Positions 17,423 through 26,320 of a DNA stretch of 64,000 nt are shown here, one piece after another. The position numbers were made by a program, and so were the translations under genes. The first letter of the stretch is position 1. Each line of letters starts with the position of its first letter. Below the pieces are notes generated by a model, which was not told the DNA's origin, did not search any database, and was given only the letters and a program-made list of their open reading frames with translations. This DNA is from Flavihumibacter cheonanensis. Lineage in GTDB: Bacteria > Bacteroidota > Bacteroidia > Chitinophagales > Chitinophagaceae. The stretch lies in contig NZ_JAKRWF010000005.1 in assembly GCF_022352215.1 (NCBI RefSeq), positions 124,001-188,000 of the forward strand, in the 5' to 3' direction.

Positions 17423-20400
17423 TTAGTTTGCTTCGATGTTCAATTTAATGCCTTCTGTGTGACTGGTAAACTCCGGTGCATACATACACTGAATGCTGCT
17501 GATGCCATTACTAAAGGTCCCGGCATGTGATACAAACAGGGAGTATTCCAATACATGGGAACCTTTGGGCAAATACTGGATAAAGAAATTAGTGCTTGCG
17601 TCCCGGGTGCTTTCATAATAACCTAGCGCTCCTTTCCATCGATAGCCGCTTAACACATTCGTAGGTTCCAGCGCCGATGCACGCATGTCTTTTACATGTA
17701 CATACTCCATCTGACGGTCGGTTTTGATTTCGAGTCGCACTACGAGTTTGTCTCCAACCTTCAGCATCGCGCTATCCGTTATTGCTTCCAGCACCGGACC
17801 TTTATCCGTCAGCTTTTCAACCATCACCTGCTTGCTGATGGAAAGCGGGCCTTTGGCTGCTGTGATGTTTTCAAAATTGTCGAAATATTGCCAGTATATG
17901 GCTCCCCAAACAGGTGCTACAGTCTTTGGCGCTGCCGCCTGTTGCACCTGGATCTTAATTTGACCCATTTCAGGAAATACCGCTGTTCCTGGAATGATCT
18001 TCTGATAATATCCCGTTCCTGCTTCTTCTTTGGCAGCAGTAATGGTTGTTACTCCACCCAGATTCACACTTACTTTCGGTGCTGCTTCCAGCCAGTTGTC
18101 GCCCTGTAATAATAAAGCGTAGCAGGCATCTGCTGTAGCCTTGGTACTACTCCATCTATTGGTTTGTTTGTTCAGCAATAACCAGGCTTTTAAAGCATTG
18201 ATGGTGGTGGCCGGTTGTTTGAGTTCCTGGAAGAGTTCTATTAGCAGCGCCTGTGTTTCTATAGGCGCTTCCTGCCAGTAATAACCAGCCGTGTTAGCTT
18301 TCCAATACATCCCCTTATCTTCCGATTTTATCGCTGTCTGTTGCAATGATTTCAGGATATTGCTGGCCGTTAGTTTATCTCCGGTACGATGCAGGGCCAG
18401 CGCAATCATTGCTTTGGTATAGAGATTGCCCTTGGTCCAGAGAGATTGCATTTCCTTACGGTAATGGTTAGCTGCTACCATAAACTGTCCGGATAAACCT
18501 ATACTACTGTAAAAACTCCGCATGTAATGATATTGTACCGCATAGGTATTCAAATAAGCAGGCTCCTTCTGCCCCTTATCCCGTTTGTTATAATCTTCCA
18601 GCAGTCGCTGATCGGAATAACTCAAGGCCGTGCTAACTATGGGAGCGAAGAGGCCATAATCTGCACCGATTATGCCCAGCTTTTGCAGGTGCCCAATTCC
18701 GGTTAAGATATACTGTGTAATGTAACGATCATCCGGTCCGCCTGTGAACCAGCTAAAGCCGCCATTTACGCTCTGCATTTCTTTCAGTTTGGCAATAATT
18801 TTGGAGGATTCATTGCTAAGGCGGGCTGCGTCAAATAAGAGCAGCAAACGTTTCTTTTGTTCCGCTTCCGTTTTCGCTTCCAGTACCCAGGGTGTTTCTT
18901 CCAGCAGCACTTGTTTGAGCTGCTGGTTTTTCTGCAGGTTACTCAGTAGGGCACTGGTATCTTTTTGTTGCCATTCCAGCAATACCTGTTTGATGCGTGG
19001 TGCGGATTTCAGCAAATGCTCAGCGATCAGGTAACCGTACAACCTATTGAAGGTTTGCTCGGAACATTCATAGGGGTAGTCAGTAAGGTAAGGGAGCGAC
19101 TGAATAGCATACCAGGCAGGGTTAGCTGAAAATTCTACCGTGAGCGATTGATTACTCAGGGTTTCGCTGTCCTTACTGTTGAGCAGTTTGGTCAGTGGAA
19201 TTTCTTTAGTTGCAGCTCCATTGATAAAGAAAGGAATTGCCTCTGTTACCAATTGTCGGTTACTCAATACCGGTAGTGTGGCTGATTCACCATCAGTTTT
19301 ATCTCCCACTCTTGCAATGATCTTCCAGGTAAGGGCCCGGTCGAACTGATAGGGAACTTCCATTGGAAATTTTACCAGCTCACTGGATTTTGGTCCAACT
19401 GTGAAATATTGATTGGGGAAGAAATTCCGGAACCAGCCATCCACCGGTTGATTGGTGGTAGCATCAATTAGTTGCAATTCAGCCTGACCGGTTACTTCTT
19501 TATCGGTCAGGTTCACCACTTTGGTAGTGATCTCCATCTTATCGCCTTCCCGCACAAAACGTGGCATATTGGGCTGTACCATCAGGTCTTTCTGCGTAAC
19601 AATCGTTTGCTGCAGGTAACCCATGGCCAGGGATTTGGTATGTGCGAAGAGCTGCCAGTTCCAGCTGGTGATTGATTCGGGCATGGTGAAACTGAAGCTA
19701 TAATGCCCGTTGGAATCGGCGCTTAATTGCGGGAAGAAGAAAGCGGTTTCATTGAAGTTGGTGCGGATAGATGGAGGGGGAATTGTTGATACAGGTTTAG
19801 GTTGGTTTTCACCTTTGATGAAGAGCTCTTCTCCTTTCACTGTTGAAGCTGATCCTGTGATTTCTTTTTTTACAGAGGTTGAATAGGCAGTAACGACCAC
19901 TTCATCCATTTCGTCTGCCTGTTTTTCTCTTGTGCCTGGCGCAGCTGCTGGCAATCGCGCAGCAACATTTCCTGTCAAAGTCCTAATTCTTCTTCCCTCT
20001 ATTTCTTCAAACCCAATTAACTCCTCCTCCCTCTTCCATTCCTCCACTTTCCCTTCCAATTGAACCCGGTGATCCCTGCTTCCTTCGGAAATAAAATTCG
20101 TTCCGCCACTCCAATTGCCAAGTGGATTCAAGCTAGGCCAAAGGTTTGGCTTATTCCAGGTATTAAACGCAAACTGATCCAATGAAGCATCGTACATCGA
20201 AGTCAGTAATTCCATGCCGAATTTTTCTGCTTCTGCTCCTGAAATGGCAACCGTCCATTTTTCTTTTCCTCCAGGCTCCAGTTTATCGCGGAAGGTTTTC
20301 AACTGAATCTTCAACTCCTTCTCTTCCAGTGGTACGGAGAAATAACTGTCGTAACTATACACCCTGTTGTGTTTGACAAATACATGCTGTACTTCAATGC

Positions 20401-23400
20401 CACCTTTGTCTTCATTGGAGGCTATAACGGGAATCTGTACCCGTTCTTTATCGAGCCCGAACAACCGAAACTTTTGTGAGAAGGGCAGTTTGATTTCTTT
20501 TGATTGTTCTGCCCAATTGATTTTTCGTTCTATCACGAACAAATCCGTTGCTTCTGTTGCCAGCTCAATACTGGTTTTTTCTCCGGGTTTCAAACTGCGT
20601 TTTCCCTGGCTGGCGCTCAGGTAACCCGTTTCCGCAACCGTTTTTCCTGACGGGTCCGATAGGAATACAACAGACTTGCTCTCAATCATTTCACCAGTTG
20701 GATCCACCGCTTTGGCGATCAGCCGGTACCAGCCCGGAGTCCATTTTTTTCTATCCAGTTTTACCAAGCCGGTGGAGTCGCTTTGTATGGATTTACTCCA
20801 AACTACTTTTCCCTCCGACCAGGTTTCGGGATCATCTTCATTCTTATATAAATCATTCGGGAAGTAACGACGAAACTCCTGCTCTGTCAGTACAAAGGTA
20901 TCCGGAGCTTCCCAATAGCGGGAGCGAAGCAATAAACCCGGACTCTTTAATGGTACAATCTCCACGTTAACTTTTATAGGTTGTGGTTCTCCTACCAGGT
21001 TGGTGCTGCTTACCAGGATATGCTTAAAATCGGCAACCGACATTTTTTCCTGCTCGGCCCGTACATTCAATTGAATGGACTTATATGATACGGGTACCGA
21101 ACTGTTTGCTGAACGGGTTTCTCCATTCAAATCAGTGATATCAATATGGATGGTATAATCAAATACCGGATCGGTTTTTGGATCAATGTTTCCATCGGGT
21201 ATAGCCGGGAAAGAAATACTAAAACTTCCGTCCGCTTCAGTTGTCAGGGTGCCATGCGCTATCTCGGCGGTTCGATACCCCGGTCTGAATCCATAAGCTG
21301 CCAGCTTCCAGGGATACGGAAATCTGGCACCCCTGGTTACCCTGTAGGTGCCGGTTGCATTGGAAATTGCATTGCCTGCATAGGCCATGGCTTTCCCCTT
21401 AATGGTAACAGTATCGCCTAAACGAACCGTAGTTTTCAATTTATCCAGGCTTACTTCAAAACGTGGCCGCTTGTATTCTTCCACACTGAAGTAAGTGGAG
21501 GAACCATATTCTACGGATTCAATGGTAAACTGTCCGGTTAATCCGGTTGCCGGTAAGGTGAATTTTCCGGCAACTGATCCGTATTCATTACTGGTTAACA
21601 ACAACGAATCAACTTTCTCCCCGTTCGTATCAAACAAATGAAGAGTTATTTTTTTGCCGGTCAATAACCGGGGCAAACCGCTTTCCTTATCCTTGCTTGT
21701 CAGTACTGCTTTAAAGTAAAGGAGTTGTCCGGGGCGATAAATCCCCCGATCCAAAAACCAATGTACTCTTGCGTTTCTCTTTTCATAATCCTCATCTGTA
21801 GTGTGTTCTTCCCGCTGACTATAGGAGTAAATATATTCCTGCTCATCAATACGTAAGCTGTCACTGCCATGCTGTACTTCCAATGAAAAGCTACCGTATT
21901 CAGTATCACCAATTTTGTCGATGTAGAGATATCCTTTATCGTTTGCTGTAAGCGTTTCCTTTTTCATCCGGCGATAACTCCTGGAAACGGGGTCATAGAT
22001 ACGTTGATACAGTTCTACAGTTGCTTTTGGCAGCGGCTGTCCGCTATTCCGGTGCAGGAAAAAATAATCCTTGCCAGAGTGGATATAGCTAATATTGGAA
22101 ACATTCAGCTCCACCACTCCCAGGTTAGCATCTGCCATTGAGAAAGAGGACCGATCACTTGCCAGTATAAAATACCTTCCCACTGGCAAGGCATCAATCT
22201 TGATTTCTGCCCGGTGAAGTTTATATTCTTTTTTTTCAGGAAGCGCCTGTTCCCACGCACGCATTGTTTCCGAGCCGGTCAATAATGCCCAGTTGGTGCT
22301 ATCAAAATACCTGGACTGCTCCAACAAATGCCCATGTTTTACCGGATCCACCTGGATAATACGCAGGTATATCCTTTCCAGGTTTTTCCATTCAACCAGT
22401 CCCCGAAAGGGCTCAGCCGGGATATTGACTCTTTCCGTCTGAAGGCTCAGCCTGGAGGATTTTATCTCCTGCACCAGGTTGTAGGTGCGGATGCTACCGC
22501 CACTAGTTTTATTTTGCCTAACCAGTTCTTCTGCCAGTTCCAGTGCCTTTGCCGGATTTTCTTCTTCCCTGTAATACCAGTCTGCCAATAGGAAAACTGC
22601 CTGATCTGCAGCAGCTGTTCCCTTGAACTCCTTTCGATGTTGCTCCAGTACAGCTTTGTATAAACTGTCCTTATCTGCAAATTCAGCTTTACTATGCAGG
22701 TAGACATACCGTTCAAGATCCGTTGCGGCCAGCTCTTCACGTTGCTGCTGACCGGAATAATAATTCATCAAATCCTGCAGCAGCCCCAGACTGATCCTTC
22801 CAGGCTCCGCACTATCTCCTTCGCTTAACCGCAGTTTCATAAATCCTTCTACCGGTTGCCAGAGTGTTTTGTTTTCCCAGAATGATTGATCCGCCTGCTC
22901 CGGAAGTTCCACCGGATTTTCTTTGAAATAGTTCAGTGCTTTTTTTACCACTAATTCGTACAAGGATGACCGGTAGTTGGTATTTTCTCCATTTTTTATC
23001 AGTGGTTCAACCAATCTGCGGGCCTCCGGGCCTTTCAACGCTGGCTCGGCAAGCGCCTCTCTGTATGCTTTTGTAATTGCTTTATGAAAATCGATCGCTG
23101 TCCATGTTTCAATATCCACCGTATTGGTTTCCGCAAGTGGTGTGCGGTCATAGATCAACCAACGTTGCTGGTTGTATTTCTTTTTATAATAATCACCTAA
23201 CAACGTATTCAGGAGCGCCCGGGCCACACCCTTCTCAAGCGCAATTTCTTTTCGCAACAAATTCAACGCAGCTGTATCACTTTCATCCACCAATACTTCC
23301 TGCAATTGAATACGATAGAGGATCGCTTTGATTTGGTGACCTGATTGTTTCTCTGCCTTTGCCTTTGTATACACTTGTTGTACTTCATCCAATGCAGATT

Positions 23401-23539
23401 GGTACAAACCTGCTTGCTGTACCAGGGAGTCTATTTTTTCCCACCAGGGATCGTATTGTGTTTTTGGCATTTTCTGGGCTGATAAGGAAAAGGAAAAAAA
23501 TAAAATCAAAAGGCTTAGACCTAAGCGCATATCCGACAT
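17423..23539 (-). CDS. Large bacterial alpha-2-macroglobulin family protein
   Basis: Protein of 2038 residues with a signal peptide (MRLGLSLLILFFSFSLSAQ, after an alternative ATG three codons earlier). Residues about 30-450 are helical. MG2-like region near 590-690 (FLDRGIYRPGQ). The A2M domain starts near 1270 (MPESITSWNWQ). The thioester motif YPYECSEQTF near 1487-1496 keeps Cys and Gln in the CxEQ pattern. A complement-like helical toroid and receptor-type domain follow. Known role of relatives: trap proteases at the cell envelope through the thioester. Odd: residues about 1211-1240 hold DEVVVTAYST...GSASTV, which resembles the junction before the plug of SusC-type receptors, without any plug. 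Co-transcribed with the FAD oxidoreductase. Confidence 0.93.
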   Translation of the reverse strand: MSDMRLGLSLLILFFSFSLSAQKMPKTQYDPWWEKIDSLVQQAGLYQSALDEVQQVYTKAKAEKQSGHQIKAILYRIQLQEVLVDESDTAALNLLRKEIALEKGVARALLNTLLGDYYKKKYNQQRWLIYDRTPLAETNTVDIETWTAIDFHKAITKAYREALAEPALKGPEARRLVEPLIKNGENTNYRSSLYELVVKKALNYFKENPVELPEQADQSFWENKTLWQPVEGFMKLRLSEGDSAEPGRISLGLLQDLMNYYSGQQQREELAATDLERYVYLHSKAEFADKDSLYKAVLEQHRKEFKGTAAADQAVFLLADWYYREEENPAKALELAEELVRQNKTSGGSIRTYNLVQEIKSSRLSLQTERVNIPAEPFRGLVEWKNLERIYLRIIQVDPVKHGHLLEQSRYFDSTNWALLTGSETMRAWEQALPEKKEYKLHRAEIKIDALPVGRYFILASDRSSFSMADANLGVVELNVSNISYIHSGKDYFFLHRNSGQPLPKATVELYQRIYDPVSRSYRRMKKETLTANDKGYLYIDKIGDTEYGSFSLEVQHGSDSLRIDEQEYIYSYSQREEHTTDEDYEKRNARVHWFLDRGIYRPGQLLYFKAVLTSKDKESGLPRLLTGKKITLHLFDTNGEKVDSLLLTSNEYGSVAGKFTLPATGLTGQFTIESVEYGSSTYFSVEEYKRPRFEVSLDKLKTTVRLGDTVTIKGKAMAYAGNAISNATGTYRVTRGARFPYPWKLAAYGFRPGYRTAEIAHGTLTTEADGSFSISFPAIPDGNIDPKTDPVFDYTIHIDITDLNGETRSANSSVPVSYKSIQLNVRAEQEKMSVADFKHILVSSTNLVGEPQPIKVNVEIVPLKSPGLLLRSRYWEAPDTFVLTEQEFRRYFPNDLYKNEDDPETWSEGKVVWSKSIQSDSTGLVKLDRKKWTPGWYRLIAKAVDPTGEMIESKSVVFLSDPSGKTVAETGYLSASQGKRSLKPGEKTSIELATEATDLFVIERKINWAEQSKEIKLPFSQKFRLFGLDKERVQIPVIASNEDKGGIEVQHVFVKHNRVYSYDSYFSVPLEEKELKIQLKTFRDKLEPGGKEKWTVAISGAEAEKFGMELLTSMYDASLDQFAFNTWNKPNLWPSLNPLGNWSGGTNFISEGSRDHRVQLEGKVEEWKREEELIGFEEIEGRRIRTLTGNVAARLPAAAPGTREKQADEMDEVVVTAYSTSVKKEITGSASTVKGEELFIKGENQPKPVSTIPPPSIRTNFNETAFFFPQLSADSNGHYSFSFTMPESITSWNWQLFAHTKSLAMGYLQQTIVTQKDLMVQPNMPRFVREGDKMEITTKVVNLTDKEVTGQAELQLIDATTNQPVDGWFRNFFPNQYFTVGPKSSELVKFPMEVPYQFDRALTWKIIARVGDKTDGESATLPVLSNRQLVTEAIPFFINGAATKEIPLTKLLNSKDSETLSNQSLTVEFSANPAWYAIQSLPYLTDYPYECSEQTFNRLYGYLIAEHLLKSAPRIKQVLLEWQQKDTSALLSNLQKNQQLKQVLLEETPWVLEAKTEAEQKKRLLLLFDAARLSNESSKIIAKLKEMQSVNGGFSWFTGGPDDRYITQYILTGIGHLQKLGIIGADYGLFAPIVSTALSYSDQRLLEDYNKRDKGQKEPAYLNTYAVQYHYMRSFYSSIGLSGQFMVAANHYRKEMQSLWTKGNLYTKAMIALALHRTGDKLTASNILKSLQQTAIKSEDKGMYWKANTAGYYWQEAPIETQALLIELFQELKQPATTINALKAWLLLNKQTNRWSSTKATADACYALLLQGDNWLEAAPKVSVNLGGVTTITAAKEEAGTGYYQKIIPGTAVFPEMGQIKIQVQQAAAPKTVAPVWGAIYWQYFDNFENITAAKGPLSISKQVMVEKLTDKGPVLEAITDSAMLKVGDKLVVRLEIKTDRQMEYVHVKDMRASALEPTNVLSGYRWKGALGYYESTRDASTNFFIQYLPKGSHVLEYSLFVSHAGTFSNGISSIQCMYAPEFTSHTEGIKLNIEAN

Positions 23540-23679
23540 TTTAATACAAGTTATTGAAAAGCATACAGACCATAGATGCAGACACTATTGGATTACACAG
23601 ACCAATGCCCGCAAATCAATCATCTTAACAGAACCTTGAGTGTGTGGGGGCAAAACCCGTTGCAGGAAAAATAAAAAAA

Positions 23680-23702
23680 GACTGCCCCCGAAAGGACAGC
23701 CC
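23680..23702 (-). terminator. Intrinsic terminator between sucD and the A2M gene
   Basis: On the minus strand GGCTGTCC pairs with GGGGCAGTC (two G-U wobbles) around a short TTTCG-type loop, followed by TTTTTTTATTTTT. It ends transcripts entering from sucD. Confidence 0.75.
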
Positions 23703-23750
23703 TATGTTGGAGTGAATGGGAGACGGCCGCCTGGAAGGGTACAGAAAGAC

Positions 23751-23779
23751 AAAAGCGGTACAAATATTGCACCGCTTTT
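23751..23779. terminator. 9-bp hairpin immediately downstream of sucD
   Basis: AAAAGCGGT (23751-23759) pairs with ACCGCTTTT (23771-23779) around an 11-nt loop, with T-rich sequence after it on either strand. It lies 25 nt past the sucD stop and may be its first terminator, or the 5' hairpin of a short RNA that ends at 23680. Confidence 0.6.
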
Positions 23780-23803
23780 TAATATTTCTAAGTATTTCTA
23801 CGA

Positions 23804-24676
23804 TTATTTTTTTATCACCTCTGCCATTTTTTTACCAATATCAGCAGGGCTCTGTACTACGTGGATTCCACATTCTGCCATGATCTTCATTTTCGCGGCT
23901 GCAGTATCATCTGCTCCACCAATGATCGCTCCGGCATGTCCCATACGACGGCCCGGAGGCGCTGTCTGACCTGCAATAAATCCTACCACTGGCTTAGTAC
24001 CATTTTCTTTGATCCATTTAGCAGCTTCCGCTTCCATGCTTCCCCCGATCTCTCCAATCATTACGATTCCGTCCGTTTCCGGATCATTCATCAGCAATTC
24101 TACCGCTTCTTTGGTCGGTGTACCAATGATGGGGTCACCACCAATACCAATGGCTGTTGAAATTCCCAATCCCGCTTTAGCAACCTGGTCTGCCGCCTCG
24201 TAAGTCAGGGTACCACTCTTGGAAACAATACCGATACGACCAGCTTTGAATACAAATCCTGGCATGATGCCTACTTTACACTCGTCGGCAGTGATTACAC
24301 CCGGACAGTTTGGACCAACCAGGCGGGTCTTGCGGCCCTGCAGGAAATTTTTGGCGCGAACCATATCCTGCACCGGAATACCTTCTGTGATACATACCAC
24401 CAGTTCAATACCGGCTTCTGCGGCTTCCATAATGGCATCTGCTGCAAATGCAGGCGGAACAAATATAATGGATACATTGGCGCCGGTTGCCTTCACAGCA
24501 TCGGCTACCGTATTAAAAACAGGACGATCCAGGTGGGTTGAACCACCTTTACCGGGAGTAACACCACCCACTACCTGGGTGCCATACTCGATCATTTGAG
24601 TAGCATGGAAAGTTCCTTCCGTTCCTGTGAATCCCTGTACTATAATCTTCGATTGCTTATTTACTAAAACGCTCAT
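23804..24676 (-). CDS. sucD: Succinate-CoA ligase, alpha subunit
   Basis: Protein of 290 residues. Catalyses the TCA-cycle step succinyl-CoA + phosphate + NDP to succinate + CoA + NTP together with the beta subunit. Visible: CoA-binding Rossmann start [22 protein letters not shown], the PNCPGVI loop and the phosphohistidine segment GHAGAIIGG near 245. Full length. The beta-subunit gene sucC is not in this window. A -7 box match lies upstream at 24702-24709. Confidence 0.97.
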   Translation of the reverse strand: MSVLVNKQSKIIVQGFTGTEGTFHATQMIEYGTQVVGGVTPGKGGSTHLDRPVFNTVADAVKATGANVSIIFVPPAFAADAIMEAAEAGIELVVCITEGIPVQDMVRAKNFLQGRKTRLVGPNCPGVITADECKVGIMPGFVFKAGRIGIVSKSGTLTYEAADQVAKAGLGISTAIGIGGDPIIGTPTKEAVELLMNDPETDGIVMIGEIGGSMEAEAAKWIKENGTKPVVGFIAGQTAPPGRRMGHAGAIIGGADDTAAAKMKIMAECGIHVVQSPADIGKKMAEVIKK

Positions 24677-24701
24677 ATGGCTATATTTTACTGATCGGGG
24701 G

Positions 24702-24709
24702 CAAAACTA
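24702..24709 (-). promoter_or_regulatory. Candidate -7 box for sucD
   Basis: The minus strand reads TAGTTTTG, an exact TAnnTTTG match 26 nt upstream of the sucD ATG. A correctly spaced -33 TTTG was not found. Confidence 0.45.
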
Positions 24710-24750
24710 AGGTATAATGGGCAGATATCCGGTGCATTCCAAAGGGAAAA

Positions 24751-25560
24751 TTAGCGGACCAGGTCCTCCATATTCCGGTCGTTGTCAATCTTGCCGGTCT
24801 GCTCCAGCATCCGCATGTCCTTTGCATCCCGGAGGAAGTCTGAGGCAAAGATGAATTCATTCAGGCGCTGGTTCTTGCTGAAGATGATCTCTTTGTTATT
24901 CCCTTCCCATTCCTTTTCTCCTTTGTACATATAGATGATCTTATCCCCAATCTCCATTACGGAGTTCATATCATGGGTATTGATCACGGTTGTAATATTA
25001 AACTCCTGCGTCAGTTCCTTGATCAGCTTGTCAATCACGAGTGAAGTCTGCGGATCAAGGCCAGAGTTGGGTTCATCGCAAAACAGGTATTTGGGATTTA
25101 ATACGATTGCCCGGGCAATGCCTACCCTTTTTTTCATCCCACCGCTGATCTCAGCGGGAAACTTTTTGTTGGCATCCCTTAGCTCCACCCGATCCAATAC
25201 CTCATCTACTCGCTTGCGTTTCTCCGCAAGGGTCCAGTTGGTAAACATATCCAGCGGAAATTGAATGTTTTTTTCCACTGTCAAACTGTCGAACAAAGCA
25301 GATCCCTGAAACAACATGCCAATCTTTTTCCGGATCTCTTTTTTACCGGCAGCGTCCATGTTAGTGAAGTCTTCACCATCATATAATATGGAGCCGCTAT
25401 CCGGACGAAACAATCCCACCAGGCATTTCATGAATACGGTTTTCCCGCTTCCACTCGATCCGATGATCAGGTTACATTTACCATCCTCCATAACGGCGCT
25501 TACATCGTTAATTACGATTTTATCGCCAAAACCTTTTTTGATATGTTGAACTTCTATCAT
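24751..25560 (-). CDS. mlaF: MlaF-type ABC transporter ATPase (lipid transport)
   Basis: Protein of 269 residues from the ATG at 25560; codons upstream overlap the permease gene. Walker A GSSGSGKT (34-41), Q-loop in MLFQGSALFDSLTV, signature SGGMKKRVGIARA, Walker B LFCDEPNSGLDP and the H-loop NTHDMNSV. The FQGSALFDSLTV and SGGM segments are characteristic of the MlaF/Ttg2A group, which powers phospholipid transport between the inner and outer membrane. One nt separates it from the permease gene. The MCE-domain partner (MlaD) is not in the window. Confidence 0.9.
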   Translation of the reverse strand: MIEVQHIKKGFGDKIVINDVSAVMEDGKCNLIIGSSGSGKTVFMKCLVGLFRPDSGSILYDGEDFTNMDAAGKKEIRKKIGMLFQGSALFDSLTVEKNIQFPLDMFTNWTLAEKRKRVDEVLDRVELRDANKKFPAEISGGMKKRVGIARAIVLNPKYLFCDEPNSGLDPQTSLVIDKLIKELTQEFNITTVINTHDMNSVMEIGDKIIYMYKGEKEWEGNNKEIIFSKNQRLNEFIFASDFLRDAKDMRMLEQTGKIDNDRNMEDLVR

Positions 25561-25561
25561 G

Positions 25562-26299
25562 TTATAAGAGTATGGCTGCCAACACGTAATCGGCAAATAA
25601 AATTAATACACAACTCACCACCACCGATTTGGTAGAGGCCCGTCCGATTTCAAGCGCTCCTCCCTGTACATAATATCCATAAAAGGCAGGTACACTGGAT
25701 ATGATAAAAGAAAAAACATAGGCTTTTACCATTGCAAAAAATACATTGTACGGCAGAAAAGAATTCAATAACCCCTTGTCAAAATCAGTGGTTGAAAGAA
25801 TATTCGCCGCCTGCCCGGCCAGCCGGCCACCCCAGATACCCAGTCCGGCTGATATCACCACCAGCATGGGTATCACCACCAGGGCTGCCACAATCTTGGG
25901 TAACACCAGGTAGGTTTTTGTATTAATCCCCATAATTTCCAACGCGTCAATCTGTTCACTTACCCTCATATTTCCGAGTTCACTCGCAATTTTACTGCCT
26001 ACCACCCCCGCCAATACAATACAAACAAGGGTAGGGGCAAACTCTAAAAGCACAGTATCCCGAACGATCTGAGCGATGGAAGATTTTGGAATAAGCGGAC
26101 TCACCAGTTGATAAGCTGTTTGCAGGGTGGATACGGCACCCATAAATACGGAGATGATGACCACAATGCCGAGCGATCCGATTCCTATATCATTACATTG
26201 GTGCATGAATTCCTTCCAGTATACCTTGCGGTTCTCCGGTTTGGAAAACATATCCCTTAACATCAGTATGTATCTTCCGAATTCCTGGATAAATTTCAT
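25562..26299 (-). CDS. mlaE: MlaE-type ABC transporter permease (lipid transport)
   Basis: Protein of 245 residues, the standard MlaE length. N-terminal amphipathic helix, then about five hydrophobic segments. Family motifs visible: GSLGIVVIISVFMGAV, EFAPTLVCIVLAGVVGSKIASELGNMRVSEQIDALEIMGI (the conserved cytoplasmic loop), and a C-terminal FYGYYVQGGALEIGRAST. It forms the membrane pore of the Mla-type transporter with MlaF. The start is 21 nt after maeB, so all three genes are probably on one transcript. Confidence 0.93.
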   Translation of the reverse strand: MKFIQEFGRYILMLRDMFSKPENRKVYWKEFMHQCNDIGIGSLGIVVIISVFMGAVSTLQTAYQLVSPLIPKSSIAQIVRDTVLLEFAPTLVCIVLAGVVGSKIASELGNMRVSEQIDALEIMGINTKTYLVLPKIVAALVVIPMLVVISAGLGIWGGRLAGQAANILSTTDFDKGLLNSFLPYNVFFAMVKAYVFSFIISSVPAFYGYYVQGGALEIGRASTKSVVVSCVLILFADYVLAAILL

Positions 26300-26320
26300 G
26301 CTATGCGCTTAGCTGATTAA

